From: Macrocybe gigantea
Taxonomy: Eukaryota > Basidiomycota > Agaricomycetes > Agaricales > Callistosporiaceae
Assembly: GCA_011319805.1 (NCBI GenBank)
Contig: SJRY01000253.1
Span: 458,749 to 522,748 of the forward strand
DNA: 64,000 bases
Direction of reading: 5' to 3'
Shown here: positions 23,717 through 35,989 of the stretch, one piece after another
Position numbering within the stretch: the stretch's first letter is position 1
How the letters are laid out: the number at the start of each line of letters is the position of its first letter
Program-made: the position numbers and the translations under genes
Notes under the pieces: generated by a model
What the model was told of the DNA's origin: nothing
The model's input: only the letters and a program-made list of their open reading frames with translations
Databases searched by the model: none

Positions 23717-24069
23717 ATGGCCCCTTCTCGTCGGGTTACAGCTTCGTTTTTCAACAGGGAAAGATTGTCTGACGCGTGTAGGTCAAATGAGGCGATTTTC
23801 GTGACGGGTGAGCTTCTTCTGCTAGCTGTATATGTGAGCATTTCCTGAGCTACAACAATTGGCTAATTAGTGCAAATATAGCAGCTGTAGTACACGCGCC
23901 ATCGGGAAATGATGCCAAAGTTGGAGCCGATGCCACGGGTGTTGTCTTCCGCAACGTTCTCGGCGCTTGTCAAAAGCACCGTATTGTATCACAAGATGCG
24001 AACCGGTATGCTCTCTCTTTATTTATTAGCCGGTTTCTGAACTGTGGTACAAGGCTTGCAACGTCTTAG
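23717..24069 (+). CDS. Small spliced ORF, 76 residues, unknown
   Basis: Exons 23717-23807, 23882-24005 and 24054-24069 join exactly in frame through gtgagc..atag and gtatgc..caag introns to a 76-residue product starting MAPSRRVTASFFNRERLSD. It is divergent from the DENR gene, with about 190 bases between starts. No domain is recognised. The in-frame joining across two introns is the main support; the third exon could extend differently. Confidence 0.35.
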
Positions 24070-25001
24070 GGCGACACCAAGGCTCTAGGTACAATCAAGA
24101 ACAGACTTCTAGTTGCGCACGGCTTGGAGGCCTGCGATGTGTGCGAATCTCGCTGCCAAAAAAATCCTTTTTTTGCTGATCCAAGGACACGCGGTTGGGT
24201 TCATGGAACGTGTACCAGCAGGCTAAGCGGTTTACAAGGTGCGGGAAGTTCAAATTTTCAGTCTCAATGGGTTTTTCTTGACGTTCGAGTGACAGATTTG
24301 CGGTTGGATTTCGCATGCCTACAGTTATGCCATGGTCCCATTCAGTGGCCACTAAGGCCTACGGGTGGTCATACGTGGCAGAAGTGTCTGTTACTCACTT
24401 TCGACGAATACGTGTTAGGCAAATGTTGAAGACTGCTTTTAGGCATCTGACTTGGATGGTATATTTGACCTTTCATCTGCTTTCGAAGTTCGGAAAGCGG
24501 CTTCTAGATGGTGCGAAAATCTCCTATTCATTCTGTCGACCCGAGATCATGACGGCACGCAATGCAGTCTTGCGCAAATCTATCCAGATGTTACGAGGAG
24601 AAATCTTTTCCAACGTCGTAGCTCTTCCACGTCTTCATGATGCGATCCTTGATGGTGTGCGGTCACGCAACGAGGCGCGGTCGGACCTTCATCTTTCTGC
24701 CTTCGAGTGAAACGTGGAGGAAGACGAGATCGCAGATAAGTCGGCGCGCCGAGTGGTGTGTGTGCCTGGTCAACTTCGTCTTCAAGGTAAGTGAGCACGT
24801 GCCGGTATGTCAACGATTTCGAATTTCGTGATCAATTTCGTCTCATTACATGGTTAGTTTAGGCACATGGGATTTCCGTGCTAACGAGCACTGCCAACAC
24901 TCCACTCCTCCTCCTTCCATCTCACCATTCATTGAAGACTCAGCGACCGTTCATTGTAGCCTGTCTCCCCCGCGCGATACCTTCAAAATGAGTTCGCTCG
25001 C
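24070..25001. other. Intergenic, nothing firmly coding
   Basis: Open frames on both strands (for example 24315-24710 plus) lack Met starts with good context and show no domain. Just upstream of the next gene is a pyrimidine-rich leader (24895-24985), and an ATG at 24988 that is out of frame with the spliced F-box product. Confidence 0.35.
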
Positions 25002-26653
25002 ATGCCATGTAAGTTACGTCATCTGCTTCCAACATTGCTCACCGCAATAACGTCTAATCAGGTCAACCAATTGGACCGTATTATCTCGATGAAATCCGTG
25101 CGAGAGGAAGGTTAGAGGCTCTTGAGCGTGCGAAGGAGTTGCTTCTGGCTGAATTGGACGGCTCCGTGTCGCGGGCTCGAGCGACATATGGAAGACTTCG
25201 GAATCTCAGAGTGCCGCTAATTGCTCGCTTTCCGGACGATATCCTGGCAGAAATCTTCGAGGTTGTGCACGCAATGTCGCCGAAAGCAAATCCGCCTGTC
25301 GAAATGACACTTTCTCACGTTTCCAGTCGCTGGCGGTCCGTCGTTATCAACATCTCCTCCCTTTGGACCTACATAGAAATCTCGGGAAGACGTCCGACTG
25401 GTTCGGCGCCTGCCTACATCGAGCGTTCCCGCCGCAGGCCCCTAGTCCTCAAATTTGTCCTCGATGATGTGCTGCCCTGGACACGCCTTCATTGGATGTG
25501 GTTCCTGCTCGCTTGCCAATCACAGCGGTGGCGCCGTCTTTCTATTATAACCAGAGATGATCCCTCCTGCACACTATATCCCATTCTGCACAACCTCCGA
25601 TATCTCTGTCTTCCCAAGCTGGAGGATCTAGAGATCAAGTTCGATGGACCTGGCACCGTTCCTACCCTCGTAATTCCGGCCTTTCAGTCCGTCTTTCGGT
25701 GTGGATGCCATCTTGAGTTGACGAACTTAAGGCTTGAGGGATTTGGCTTAAACTCGTTCGCTCCTCCATTGAATGGGCTAACGACCCTCTTCCTCCATCA
25801 AGTCATTCCCGAAACCCACTACCGCTATGATGAATTCCGCCACCTCTTGATGGACCTTCCATCACTCTCTTATCTTTCCATCTTCGACGAAGTCCTTGTG
25901 GACGTCGATGGCATCCCGGATGACTCGACCATCACCTTACCAAACCTTCGAGCGCTTCGCATTCGAGGTGCTTATGATTTCGTCTCACTTCCATATCTGC
26001 TTCTGGCGCTTGTCGCACCCTCGCTCCAACAGTTGCAGCTAGTCTATGTGTTCGACTACGACCTCGAGGATTTCATCGACCAAGTTCAGTCGACTCCAAT
26101 CGATCGTGATGGTTCTAGTCGCGAAACAGACGATGTCAATTGCCCTGGACAGAAGTTCCCAAGCCTGACATCGCTCTGTATTGAAGGCTGCCATATCTCC
26201 AAGGACACGCTTCGGGGCTTAGCCGAAGTCTTCCCATCTGTCAAGCATCTCACATGCGTGAATCAGCTCGAGCCGGTTCTTGAACTCTTTCAAGAAACGG
26301 ATTGTTGGAAAGATCTCGCTTCTCTTTCGTTGTGGAGCCACACGAACTCTGGCATGCATCTTTTCAAGATAAGAGATATGGTCAAATCCAGAATCATACG
26401 CAAGGTGCCAATTCCTATTTTGCGCCTCGCCAACAAGCCACCGACGTTCCCGAACTTCTTGCTGAGAGAGCATGTGAAGCTCGAATACATGGAAACGCCG
26501 GCTCGGTGGCCCGCTTGGACCGGCGTGTTCGAAGGTGGGTTTGTCGTCGCATTGCCGCTTAAGCGTTACCTGAATGCTCCTTTCCAGAGCTCTGATTCGT
26601 GTCGAATAATAAGCTCTACGTTACTTTACCACGTTGAAGCGTGGCATGTCTAG
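25002..26653 (+). CDS. F-box/LRR-like protein B
   Basis: Two exons, 25002-25008 and 25062-26653, give 532 residues without a frame break. ATG 25002 (MPCQPIGPYYLDEIRAR) keeps phase across the intron, whereas the earlier ATG at 24988 does not. A coiled coil (RLEALERAKELLLAELDGSV) precedes the F-box segment (VPLIARFPDDILAEIFEVVH) and MTLSHVSSRWRSVVINISSLW. The rest is leucine-rich repeat-like with several LP-SL--L motifs. It is a paralogue of the minus-strand F-box gene at 20503-22085, arranged as an inverted pair around the DENR locus. Probable SCF substrate receptor. Confidence 0.8.
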
Positions 26654-26909
26654 TCGTTAAGCTATTTCTATACATATACATATATCGTTGTTTCCCGGGC
26701 TGCTACGACTGCTAGGATGCTAAGAGAGCAAAAAAAAATGAAACCTCGAGTCCAGTCCTTGTTGAGCTGCGCGGTTTAGGGGCATTCCCGGCCCAGGGTC
26801 AATAAACGCATGGCTTCGCCTTACGTCAAGTTGAGAAATTAGGACTGTGGTCAATTTCGTCGGCTGCAGTTTTCTGACGATCTCCTTTCTTTGCTCTGCG
26901 GATACGAAC

Positions 26910-29458
26910 ATGGAGAACGAAAAGGACGGCAAAGGATTGTCAAGAATAGTCGTGTTGATGGCTGGTGAGCTCAACACAGCTAAAGACAGGTTACGCGAGC
27001 TGGAACACGACTTGACGAAGGTTCGTTCTGACACGACAGTTGCAAAAGTTATGTCTCATGTTTGTCGCACTGTATAGTCGGGAGAGGCATTGTCTTCTGC
27101 TAACCGCAGGGTCAGACAACTCGAAGATGAGCTCTCTCAAGAAGTACGTGCATACGAAATGGCCCTGCAGAGGAACTCACATATTCTATTCACAGCGAGA
27201 CAGGAATGCTGTCTTGGAGGCTCAGTGTAGGGCTGAATACGAGCGGGTTGCCGCAATGGAACTAATTATGAAGGCTATGACGACCGAAATTCAGGACCTA
27301 AAGAACGCGAACGAGAAACTTCGCCAGAAATCGGGGATAGATAAAGTCAAAAAGGTATTGGTTGTAGTTTCATGCTTTTAGTGCTTTCAGCAACTGTATC
27401 GCAGGAGGAACCTCATTCACCTTCAATTCATGTATGGCGGATGGTTTTCTTCCGGATTAGGCTGACGTTACCGCAATTTACGACAGACGATTGGTTACGA
27501 AGCCTTATCCGAGGATGCATTACCAGTTGCTGTACTGGAGAATGTGCATAATTTTGCCTTGTTCTCGAGAAAGTCACTGGATTGCCGTGTACCCGAGTCA
27601 TCATCTGGCATTGATGTCCACGACTATGAAGCGCATCAATCGTTACTTCGAGAGCTCGAGATGCAGGTTGGGGTTTCTAGTGTTTTATGCCATCGTGGTA
27701 GGATCGCTGACCATTAGCGTAACGGAAGGCGGCTGAAAACCAACAACTTCGCGATGAACTGTCTCGTAGCAGGCAGAAATACCGGACGAAAAAGGAAACT
27801 TGCAAACAGCTGAAGCAGGTGCGTCCGCCCCTCTGTTTGAAAAAAGTCATTAATCTTACTGCTCCCAAGATGTGCTCCGAACTCGAGACAAAAATCAATG
27901 AATTGACCGACATGGTATCTTAAGCCACGTTTCGTCAATTATTTTTATCCTGAATACTTGAACGAAAGCAGAATCTTGTAGTGGGCCAACAGAGGAACCA
28001 GTTACGCCCTTCCAATTTACCGGTAAAGTTCTTGACTTTCGCTTTGAGGGCCGACGTGTTATCTTAGTGTATGCAGGATACATCGGAAATGGAGCGTCTC
28101 AAGTCCGAATTGAGTAAATACAAAGAGAAATACAGGAGGATAAAACAGGAGAAGCGTCTCGTTCAGGAGGTACGAATCATTTACGCCATGGTGTGTGCTT
28201 TTCATAACTCAAGATAAGACATATGATTCTCTTCAGTCAGAAAATCAGAACTTGGCGCAACGGAATTCTATCTTTGAGGAAGCAGACATGTCGGCCACAA
28301 CAGGAACGCAGGTTGGTGACATTGGTGTCTTCGTTAATGATTACCGCTGAACGATAGAGGCGGGCTCAGGCTGTTCAGATAAAGACGGTGCGGCGAAATT
28401 GCTTTCTTTATCTGAACCTCGCCGAGCTTAAAGCCATAGGAAATTCTCTCCTATGCCTCTCAATCCATGTCAACGGTGCAAAAGACGGAGCTTCGCAGTT
28501 CGGCAAGCCTTCTAGTTGAAGTCAGTGGTACAGTAATGGCTAACAAGCTTAATGCAGAACGAGAGGCAGATATTGAATGATCTGATGTCACGTTTACCGG
28601 CCCCACTATCTTGTCCTGCGCGCCATTCGATGGCACGAATCTGTTCGAGCAAGTTGGATCTGGCAAAGTACCTGGCCTCGGTATGCGTCCCGCATTTCAA
28701 CATGAAAACTAGCTCAGGAGCCTTAATCATAACCCTTCTAGAGTCCGGAGACGCAGAGGTGTGTCCACAGGCACATTTAAGTTTCGGGAACTTACATCAG
28801 CTTGACAGTTGCGCTCATAACTTCTTATATTTTCCGGAACGAATGCGATGGTTTGGGTTGCACGCTGTCGCGTTTGGCCCGTTACACCGTTTTGATCCGG
28901 AAGAAAATCATTGGATTGAATGCACCGACACTCTAGGACCAATTGAAGAGTCGAGAGAGCTGTTTTATTGCGAAGATGGGTCCATCATTTACGGCGGAAC
29001 TTACATTTGCAAAAGTACAAGAGACGTGTTTCCTGAAGGGGTCATTCTTCCAAAGGACATAGTAAGCCAGAAATCGGCATAAGATCATGATGTCTGCTGA
29101 TCTGCGTTGTTGAAAATAGTCTGAAGCTGTCATTGTAACGGCTTGTCGCCCTGCTCCTGGCCACGCTATTCCTGGTTACCACGTACTTTCCAAGCTATAC
29201 CGTGACGGTGTATTGAGATTGGAATGTGTCATACTCCAGTTCGTCGGATTCAACCAACAACTCCGTGATGCTTTACAGCGCCTTCGGGGAGACCCACGCA
29301 AAAGATACCCAACTGAGTATCTGGACTATCGTCCACCAAAGAAAGTAAAGACTGGAACGGGTGAAGATCAGGACAGTATTCCAGTCACCAAACCATTTGG
29401 AAAAGGGAAGGACAAGAAGGAGAAGAACGCGCGTGCGAGTAACGGGGCTAGTAGATAG
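26910..29458 (+). CDS. Coiled-coil protein with DUF6697 domain
   Basis: Many short exons, each with GT-AG borders, join to a long coiled coil (KDRLRELEHDLTK; RRVRQLEDELSQE; EIQDLKNANEKLRQK; MERLKSELSKYKEKYRRIKQ). The C-terminal part (28552-29250) reads HNFLYFPERMRWFGLHAVAF, GPLHRFDPEENHWIEC, SIIYGGTYICKS, RDVFPEGVILPKDI and ILQFVGFNQQLRDAL. This matches the DUF6697 domain of Agaricomycete proteins. The end is basic (KKVKTGTGEDQ..KGKDKKEKNARAS). The function of DUF6697 is not known to me; the coiled coil suggests oligomerisation. Internal exon borders are only partly fixed, but no frame break is apparent. Confidence 0.65.
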
Positions 29459-29747
29459 CCTTTGCGATAGGTATCCTTGCACGAAGCAATGCATAGATTA
29501 TATTTGGCAGTGTTTTGGTCTCTGGGTGGTACACGCGGTTTACTCGTGGGCTCAACGTTGTCGTTTTCCCTATCTTTACAACGAATATTGTCGCGGCATG
29601 GACTTTCTTTTGGAACTCTCGTTGAGATTCAGTCTTCCTCATTCTGTTATGAGAACGCTCGATTTTTCGCTCCAGAAAAAGCCTATGTGATTGGTACGAA
29701 GACCAGTACCCATGCTCATTCATGGACGTGATCCATTAATAACGACC
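29459..29747. other. Intergenic
   Basis: Short spacer between the DUF6697 gene and the membrane-protein gene. Nothing recognised. Confidence 0.4.
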
Positions 29748-29754
29748 TATATAA
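29748..29754 (+). promoter_or_regulatory. TATA box of the membrane-protein gene
   Basis: TATATAA about 70 bases upstream of the ATG at 29824. Confidence 0.45.
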
Positions 29755-29823
29755 CTACCACGACGTGCAATGCTTTTGGCCGAAGCAGATCTTTCGAATT
29801 AAACGTGCTCTCAGACTGCACCG

Positions 29824-31154
29824 ATGCAGAAGAGTCTGTTCACCCTTCGCTATAGGGCCCTAATAGTCCTACTGACGGGCGTCGTCTCTGTCGACTTCGC
29901 CCGCGGCCTTGTAAACATATCCGTAAGTGACGACAATCCATTAATTCTATACAGCGGGGCTTGGGCCATCTCCGCTCCCAGTGGATTGGACATCGACGGT
30001 ACACATCATCTAACACAAGATCCAAGCGCGACGGCGGTGTTCAATTTTACAGGTAGGTCTGTTGCCTTGTGTTCTCGTCCTAAACTCATAAGACATGCTT
30101 CATAAATACAGGCATTGCGATCTATTTTCTGTCACCTCTTTGGCCCTACAACGTGAACACCGCGATTTCCCTCGATGGATCACAGCCCGTCATTATCGAC
30201 CTTGTTGATCACTCTCGGCCGGACGTCGGGCAGGGTCCGGAAACAGTGCAGTCGCATGTCGCCTGGTCGACAACAGGTTTATCGAACGCACTGCATAAGC
30301 TCGTTATCTCTGTTGCGCCTGGCCAACCGTATGCGGTACTGGATGGCATTATGCGCGTATTTTCTCTTCGCTTGATCTGTTTTGTACTTTTTCTGACATA
30401 TACCCACGATTCCAGTTACACTGTCACCGAAACGAGCAGCTCAAACTCTTTAACTCCCTTCGCAACGACTTCCCGAAGTCAGACAACGGGTGGGGCGTCG
30501 ATAACCTCTAGCTTTGCGCCAGACGCAACGACGCTTCATTCCTCGAAAGCTGTCCTTCCGATTGCGCTAGGCACGGTGTTAGGATTGGTGGGCCTCCTGC
30601 TCCTCGGACTGCTTGTCTTTTTCTGCCATCGAAACAGACGGTCACGTCCGGCATCCGAAGCTTGGACTGTGACTGGAGATCCCAGCTCCTCCATGATTGC
30701 ACCTTCCAGCCCTTCACCTATCAACGCCGCTCCGAGTAGTTACGCGTACGAGGAAGGTCCAGGAAACACAAACTTGGCACCCCAGTATCTCCGTCAACAG
30801 TCGCCTGCTTCATCCATGCATGCTGCGTCTGTGGACGCTCCACAAATGCGTCCTAGACCATCTGGCGTCACGCCGCGTCAGAGGAGCGTGCAAACGTCCT
30901 ACCAACGTCGGTCCAACACATTAGCGACAATTACGGAAACTCCGCCTTCCCAGATAGCGTCTGGATCATATTTCACAGACTCTCTTGGTTCCATTCTTAC
31001 GAGTGACGCCACAGTTCAAAGCATTTCGGCGAGAGGTAATCGCCGACCCGAAAAAGATAGCCGTATGACCGTACGCAAGTCTGCACCCAGTCTGCCAAGC
31101 GGGAACGCGCTCAACCTAGAACTGGATCACGAGCCCCCGCCTTATATTGCGTAG
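29824..31154 (+). CDS. Single-pass membrane protein with secreted ectodomain
   Basis: A signal peptide (LIVLLTGVVSVDFARG), an ectodomain of about 180 residues and a Ser/Thr-rich stalk precede one transmembrane helix (VLPIALGTVLGLVGLLLLGL, then LVFFCHRNRR as stop-transfer). The cytoplasmic tail is Pro/Ser-rich and ends EPPPYIA. The first intron is 30053-30111. A second candidate intron (30356-30414, gta..cag, about 59 nt) would remove an odd hydrophobic insert, but leaves the frame one base out; the unspliced frame is open. This architecture is common in Agaricomycetes (ectodomain plus tail with PPPY-like ends that could bind WW domains). Ligand and function unknown. Confidence 0.6.
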
Positions 31155-31541
31155 TGGCGTTTTTATGTAGATGAGCCAGATCCTGTAGATAGAATCCATG
31201 GTTTCTTACCAATCGCCATTCGCATGTGAAGGACCATTTTCACTTGGTGCCCTCGACGTTATCGACTTTATTACTTGAGTTCGGAACCTCCACAATGGAT
31301 AATCGATAACCATCAACGAAGAACAGTCTCGTCCTAAAATGTGCTGCGGTTTGATGTATTGTAGGGTTTCGACGAGAAATAATACCCAAAAAAGGTTATA
31401 GACCGGCCGGCAAAACTCTGCTGGACGACGGCTTTCATCCGACAGAAAATGCCCAGTCAAAGACACTGATAATAAAGTTTTTGTCAGCGAATTTCCTGTA
31501 GAATGTCATTTATAAGACAGCTGTTGAAACATTGACGGCCT
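31155..31541. other. Intergenic between convergent genes
   Basis: 3' flanks of the membrane-protein gene and the minus-strand kinase gene. Nothing else seen. Confidence 0.4.
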
Positions 31542-32239
31542 TTAGCCTCTCTTCGACATTTCGTCCACCTCTTTGAGCCATTTGCGGAGTTCACTTCCCC
31601 ATCCCCCAATTCGCCTCATCTTTTGCCTTGGGCGATCTCTACCCAGCCCCAAGCCGATCTCGGACATTTTCTTCTCCCCGAGACGACGATGCGCCCAATG
31701 ATTGCTTAGGCACCACCAGAGGATACTGTTGCTCGAAAAGAAAGTCTCTCGGACTGTGTCGGGACATCCAGGACTGCATGTGGGGCGAAGGTCGAACAAC
31801 CGAAGCAAAGTCCGAACCACGACACGCGGAAAGTACTGCAACAAAGGTGGGTCCAGCCCTGGTTTCTCTGCACTTTAAGTGGGTTGCCGCCAGTTGCTGA
31901 TAAAGAGGCTACGACTCACAGATGAGGTCGGTGCACTCGTCAGATACAAAGCCTGCACCTTTCGATCTGTAATCTCCGTCCACGACCCAGCCTCTGTCAT
32001 CCTGGTTTAGGGCCTCGCGAATATTGGTTCGAAACTCGGTTTCTGGTGTCTTCTCCCATCCTGGCCGCCAAAAGAGTCTGTCGAGCGAAATATATGGAAC
32101 CCCAAGGATTGAAGCGAGCTCTACGCCAAGAGTACTCTAGTCACTCTGGTGAAACCAGCCTTGTTGCGGGGAACGAGGGCTACACAAGAAGGATTACCTT
32201 GCCTGTGCCTAAAGCCAGCAAAGTGATATTGGATATCAT
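31542..32239 (-). CDS. FlaR-like P-loop kinase/NTPase
   Basis: Exons 32198-32239, 31920-32136 and 31542-31858 join in frame to 191 residues. The Walker A loop (GTGK|ST) is split by the first intron; the expected first Gly of GxxxxGK is Leu. Then follow YISLDRLFWRPGWEKTPETE, DDRGWVVDGDY and a C-terminal part with LLQYFPRVVVRTLLRL, ETFFSSNSILWWCL and MRRIGGWGSELRKWLKEV. The LDxLFWxPGW and WVVDGDY motifs are those of the adenylate-kinase-like group annotated as 'DNA topology modulation protein FlaR' in bacteria and as P-loop proteins in fungi. Substrate is not known; a small-molecule or nucleotide kinase role is inferred. The short start exon could mean that the true start lies upstream. Confidence 0.7.
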
Positions 32240-34669
32240 CAGCTTAGAACTCTGGACATACCACTGTTTCCAGTGATGTGGACTTTGTATCGTCCTTGCC
32301 CATCTCCCTTCAACGGCGGAAAGGATGAACCCATGGATCGGTCGTCGCCTCTTTGCGCTTACCCACATTCTCACTCGAGTCAACTTGAAGCTCGGTCCCT
32401 TTTTTTTGCACGTGATCTGATCCTATGTTGTGTCTCCTGGAAAATCGGACCGCCCCGTTTTTGCCTTAGCATAGAACATCGCGCAGGGTGTGATTATCTG
32501 ACAAGCTATCACTCGTATTGGAGACTCAAACACTTGACTGCTGCGTTTTAGGAGCCATCGCACACAATGACAGGTTACTCTGTCCTGAACTACATTTTCT
32601 TTCCGACCAACAAATGCCAAAAGCCTTCTTTGGTGGAGACAGGGACGATCAGGCTCATGATTCGTGGCAAGCCGGTTCATCTGCTGCGTTCATTTGTTGC
32701 CATTGGACACTTCAAATTTCGCTTCGTGCTAAAGGCTCCACCTCCCACGGCGGAAACCGAAAATTCCTGTTTGAAATTCCTTTGAGGCATGAATTTATCA
32801 TTTGATCTCCTTTAGTCTACCGAAGGCATTTTCTGTACGGAGTACGGTGGCCGTCTACTAAAAAGACTCCCTCGCTTGACCCTGGAGGACCCGAACCACT
32901 GCCTTTTGGAGAATGCACCGCAAACAGGGCCATGGTCATGTGAAAGACATACACCTGTCAAGGCTTGACGGTTTCTGTGAGCGCATTCGCTTAGCCCTGT
33001 CTCTGCCTGATCCACCACAGAAACAAAGGTCGGCGCGCTTGTCCTTCACTTGGCGGCTATCGGTCGTGGATCATCGATGTGCCGCCGACCCTTTGTTGGA
33101 GGAAGGAACTGCCAAACCTTTGCGCGATCAGAAAACTCATCGGTCCTTTTGGAGGATCCAGAAGGCCAGAACGACAAACCAAAGACATTTGCGCAAAATT
33201 CACCAGATACAGGATACGAGCATCCGCCACGAGGGATATACATTCTTCTTCTTGCGCCTGTCCCTCACGACGATTTCCACCCTTGTCAATGTGCATAGCT
33301 TCACGCCTTATGGCTGTGAGTTCATCGCGAACATGGTCAGGCGATTTTGGATGGGAATATGTTCTTCCCATTTTCTTGTTCCTCCAAATGTACTAATTTA
33401 TCGGGGGAATTAACTGGCCAACCTTGTCTGCGATTTACGATGACGTAGAATCCGGTCGCTAAACAGTTGACGAGATCAGATCATGGGTTATCAGCCTACC
33501 GTAACTGTCGCATCCCGAAGCTCCAGTTTCCATGCAGCTAGGTGCTTTCTCTGCTATTCTGAACATCGACCTGGACCCGCAGTATTTGGTTTCACGTCTT
33601 TTTCTGGCTTTCGAGTTGTCCCGTTGACGAGGTTAGACGTGAAACTCTTGGATCAGCGATTCCTTATCAGGTTTCCGAGAGCGAAAGTGTCCAAGCGGTG
33701 GGCTCGCCCCTGACCGACCATCACACCGTCAATCCAAGTCGCGATGGCCTGGAAAATCGGGATGTCCTTTTACATCTGTCTAACTTTTGCTTTCCATCGC
33801 TTTGGTTTGTCGCATAACGGTACAACGTAATGCCGGAAATGCTCAGACTCAGAAACGTATCCAACTCTGAAAAGCGCCTTGCGCCTCAAGACGAATGAAT
33901 GTTTCTGTCCTTTTTTTTCTTTGATGTGCTGTCGTTTGAGACCGTATAACATGATCTGTCCAATTTGGTGAATTTTCAAATGCAGACAGGATTCAAGCCG
34001 CCATCATTGAGATTGGGGCGCCGATCTCTTTCTGTCACGACACAAGTTCGTATCGCCATGTGTGTATGATCCGTGGCGCGTAAAAAAAATGCCAGTATTG
34101 CTCCATTCTAGAAGAATCGAGTTACAGCCGTTGAGGATGCATCATGCATCGTCCACATGAACAGACTTCCATCGTACTCCTTGGTCCAGTTCGGATGAAA
34201 GTTTGCCTCTGGCCGTGAGTTTTGCTGTTTCATAGTCCACCAGACGCTGTCACTTTTGACGGGAGGGGTGGGTCAGTATTTGATGGAATGATGTGTTGCT
34301 CCATTCTTGACTGCTTCTCTGTACGAGGGACGGGCTCCAAGAGAAAGACAAACCAAAATGGCAGGTCTCATCAAAGTCGCGCCGGGTCGGATGTTTTTCT
34401 TAATAGGTTCCTATTCCAGAACATGGGGTTCATCACCCGCCGCTCCAGCCGTCGCACTAAACTGGAGCCCTAACTCACAGTTTGGACTTTGATGTCGTTA
34501 CCGATTGACAGATACGTTTTCATCGCTGCCATTCTCTACACTAGCTAATGGAGCAAACTGGACTTTGGTTTGTCTTCAGCAAGATGGCGCAGGAGAAATT
34601 ACACTTTATCTCCGGTGAGGCAGAATATGAATAGCATCGTCTTCAGAATACAATGGTACAGAAGGTGCC
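32240..34669. other. Long stretch without a supported gene
   Basis: About 2.4 kb of scattered short open frames on both strands. A 72-codon plus-strand frame at 32567-32785 (MTGYSVLNYIFFPTNKCQK) and basic frames at 32913-33413 look protein-like but have no splice partners or recognised domain. It could hold a decayed gene or transposon; I cannot prove either. Confidence 0.35.
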
Positions 34670-35989
34670 TTACGAGTCGTCATCAACTTCCATCATGCTG
34701 GTTTCAGGACTGGACACCTTCAGGTCCCCGTTATTGTGGACGGCATGTACGGCACTCATCGAATTTTCAGACTTGGCAGTTGATTGAGAAGGTATGGCGG
34801 TGGGTGATTTTGACGGAGTCGATGAGGGAGAAACGGATCTCGTGCTTCGCTCTCTTTTTGCGCGTGGGGACGGGTTGAAATGATTGCATTTTGGGCAAAG
34901 ATATTCTTTTACCATGGTTCGAATGAGATGGAATGAAGATATAACGATGGCATCTTACGAGTGTCTTCCCACAAGCTTTCTTTGACGAGCCCATTGTGGG
35001 CGAAGCAGCTTTCGCAGATAAGCGCATACTGAGTTGTAGCAGCACTGGGATGGTCATCGTCACCTAGCAAGGCATCTGCCAATTTGTCGTACCATTGCTT
35101 GCGAGGTGGGCCAGTAGGAGGCAGTGGAAGGGGCGATTCTGCGCAAGAAGGACGATCAATTTACGGGGCGAAGGTGTGAATAGTAAAGTCGCACGAATCA
35201 ATTGGCCCGGTACCCGGGGGCTAGGTGTTTGTAGTCCTGGGCCTTGAGCTGGTGCAGTGACATGGATTCGCGGCTGAGGCGTGCTGGGGGTCTGAGGAAC
35301 TGCTCGACGATTCATGGCGGCGACGCTGGGTGAAGCGGGTTCATCATAACGCGCAATCAGTTCACGCATCGAATAGTAGTTCGTTTTCTTCTTGATTTCA
35401 TCAAGTTTCAAACGTTGCTGCTTCATGAGCGCTTGCAATGTCTTTTCTGAATGATTGGGATGGACAGGGATATTTTCGGTCCGTTGATGAGCACTGATGC
35501 AGATTAGACGCACCTTCTTGATCTCCTTTGCGTTTATACCATATCTGTACGATTCTACGGATGAACAGGATCCTGATGGTAGGTTCCGTCAAAAAAATGC
35601 ATTAGTTGTTAAGCGAGATACATACTGACACAATAGGACCGATGACGACCGGAGCGCCTCTGAACACGCTGCCCACCCTGTACCCTCTGACCCGTGCACT
35701 GAATTCCGGGAGGAATCCCGTGTACCAGAAACTGACGTACGCCACCCACGCGGCCAACGTGTAAAGTGTGACGAGAAGGGTAGACCGCCGTTCGCGCAGA
35801 CGGATCTCGGAGAGTTTCACTCGACGATTCTGGATGTCAGTCGCCAGAGTCGAGAGAACGGTCTCGTAATCCTCTTCATCTGCCTAGAATGCGAGTCATG
35901 CGAACCAAACAGTCCTTTCAGATGACAGCGCGCGTACAATCACCGCACACGACACGAACCTTCTTGAACAAACGAGTGAGAAACGACAT
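34670..35989 (-). CDS. LNP1: Lunapark-type ER junction protein
   Basis: Stabilises three-way junctions of the tubular ER. Six exons join without frame break. MSFLTRLFKKADEEDYETVL leads to a basic coiled coil (IQNRRVKLSEIRLRERRS) and two membrane segments (TLLVTLYTLAAWVAYVSFWY; GAPVVIGPIVILFIRRIV). A second coiled coil follows (ALMKQQRLKLDEIKKKTNYY, then RELIARYDEPAS). A Pro-rich linker then leads to the C-terminal zinc ribbon CESCFAHNGL..YLCPKCNHFNP, interrupted by an intron. The tail is Ser-rich. Domain order, two hydrophobic segments and the C4 ribbon are those of lunapark. Intron positions: the first lies at 35884-35959. Confidence 0.88.
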
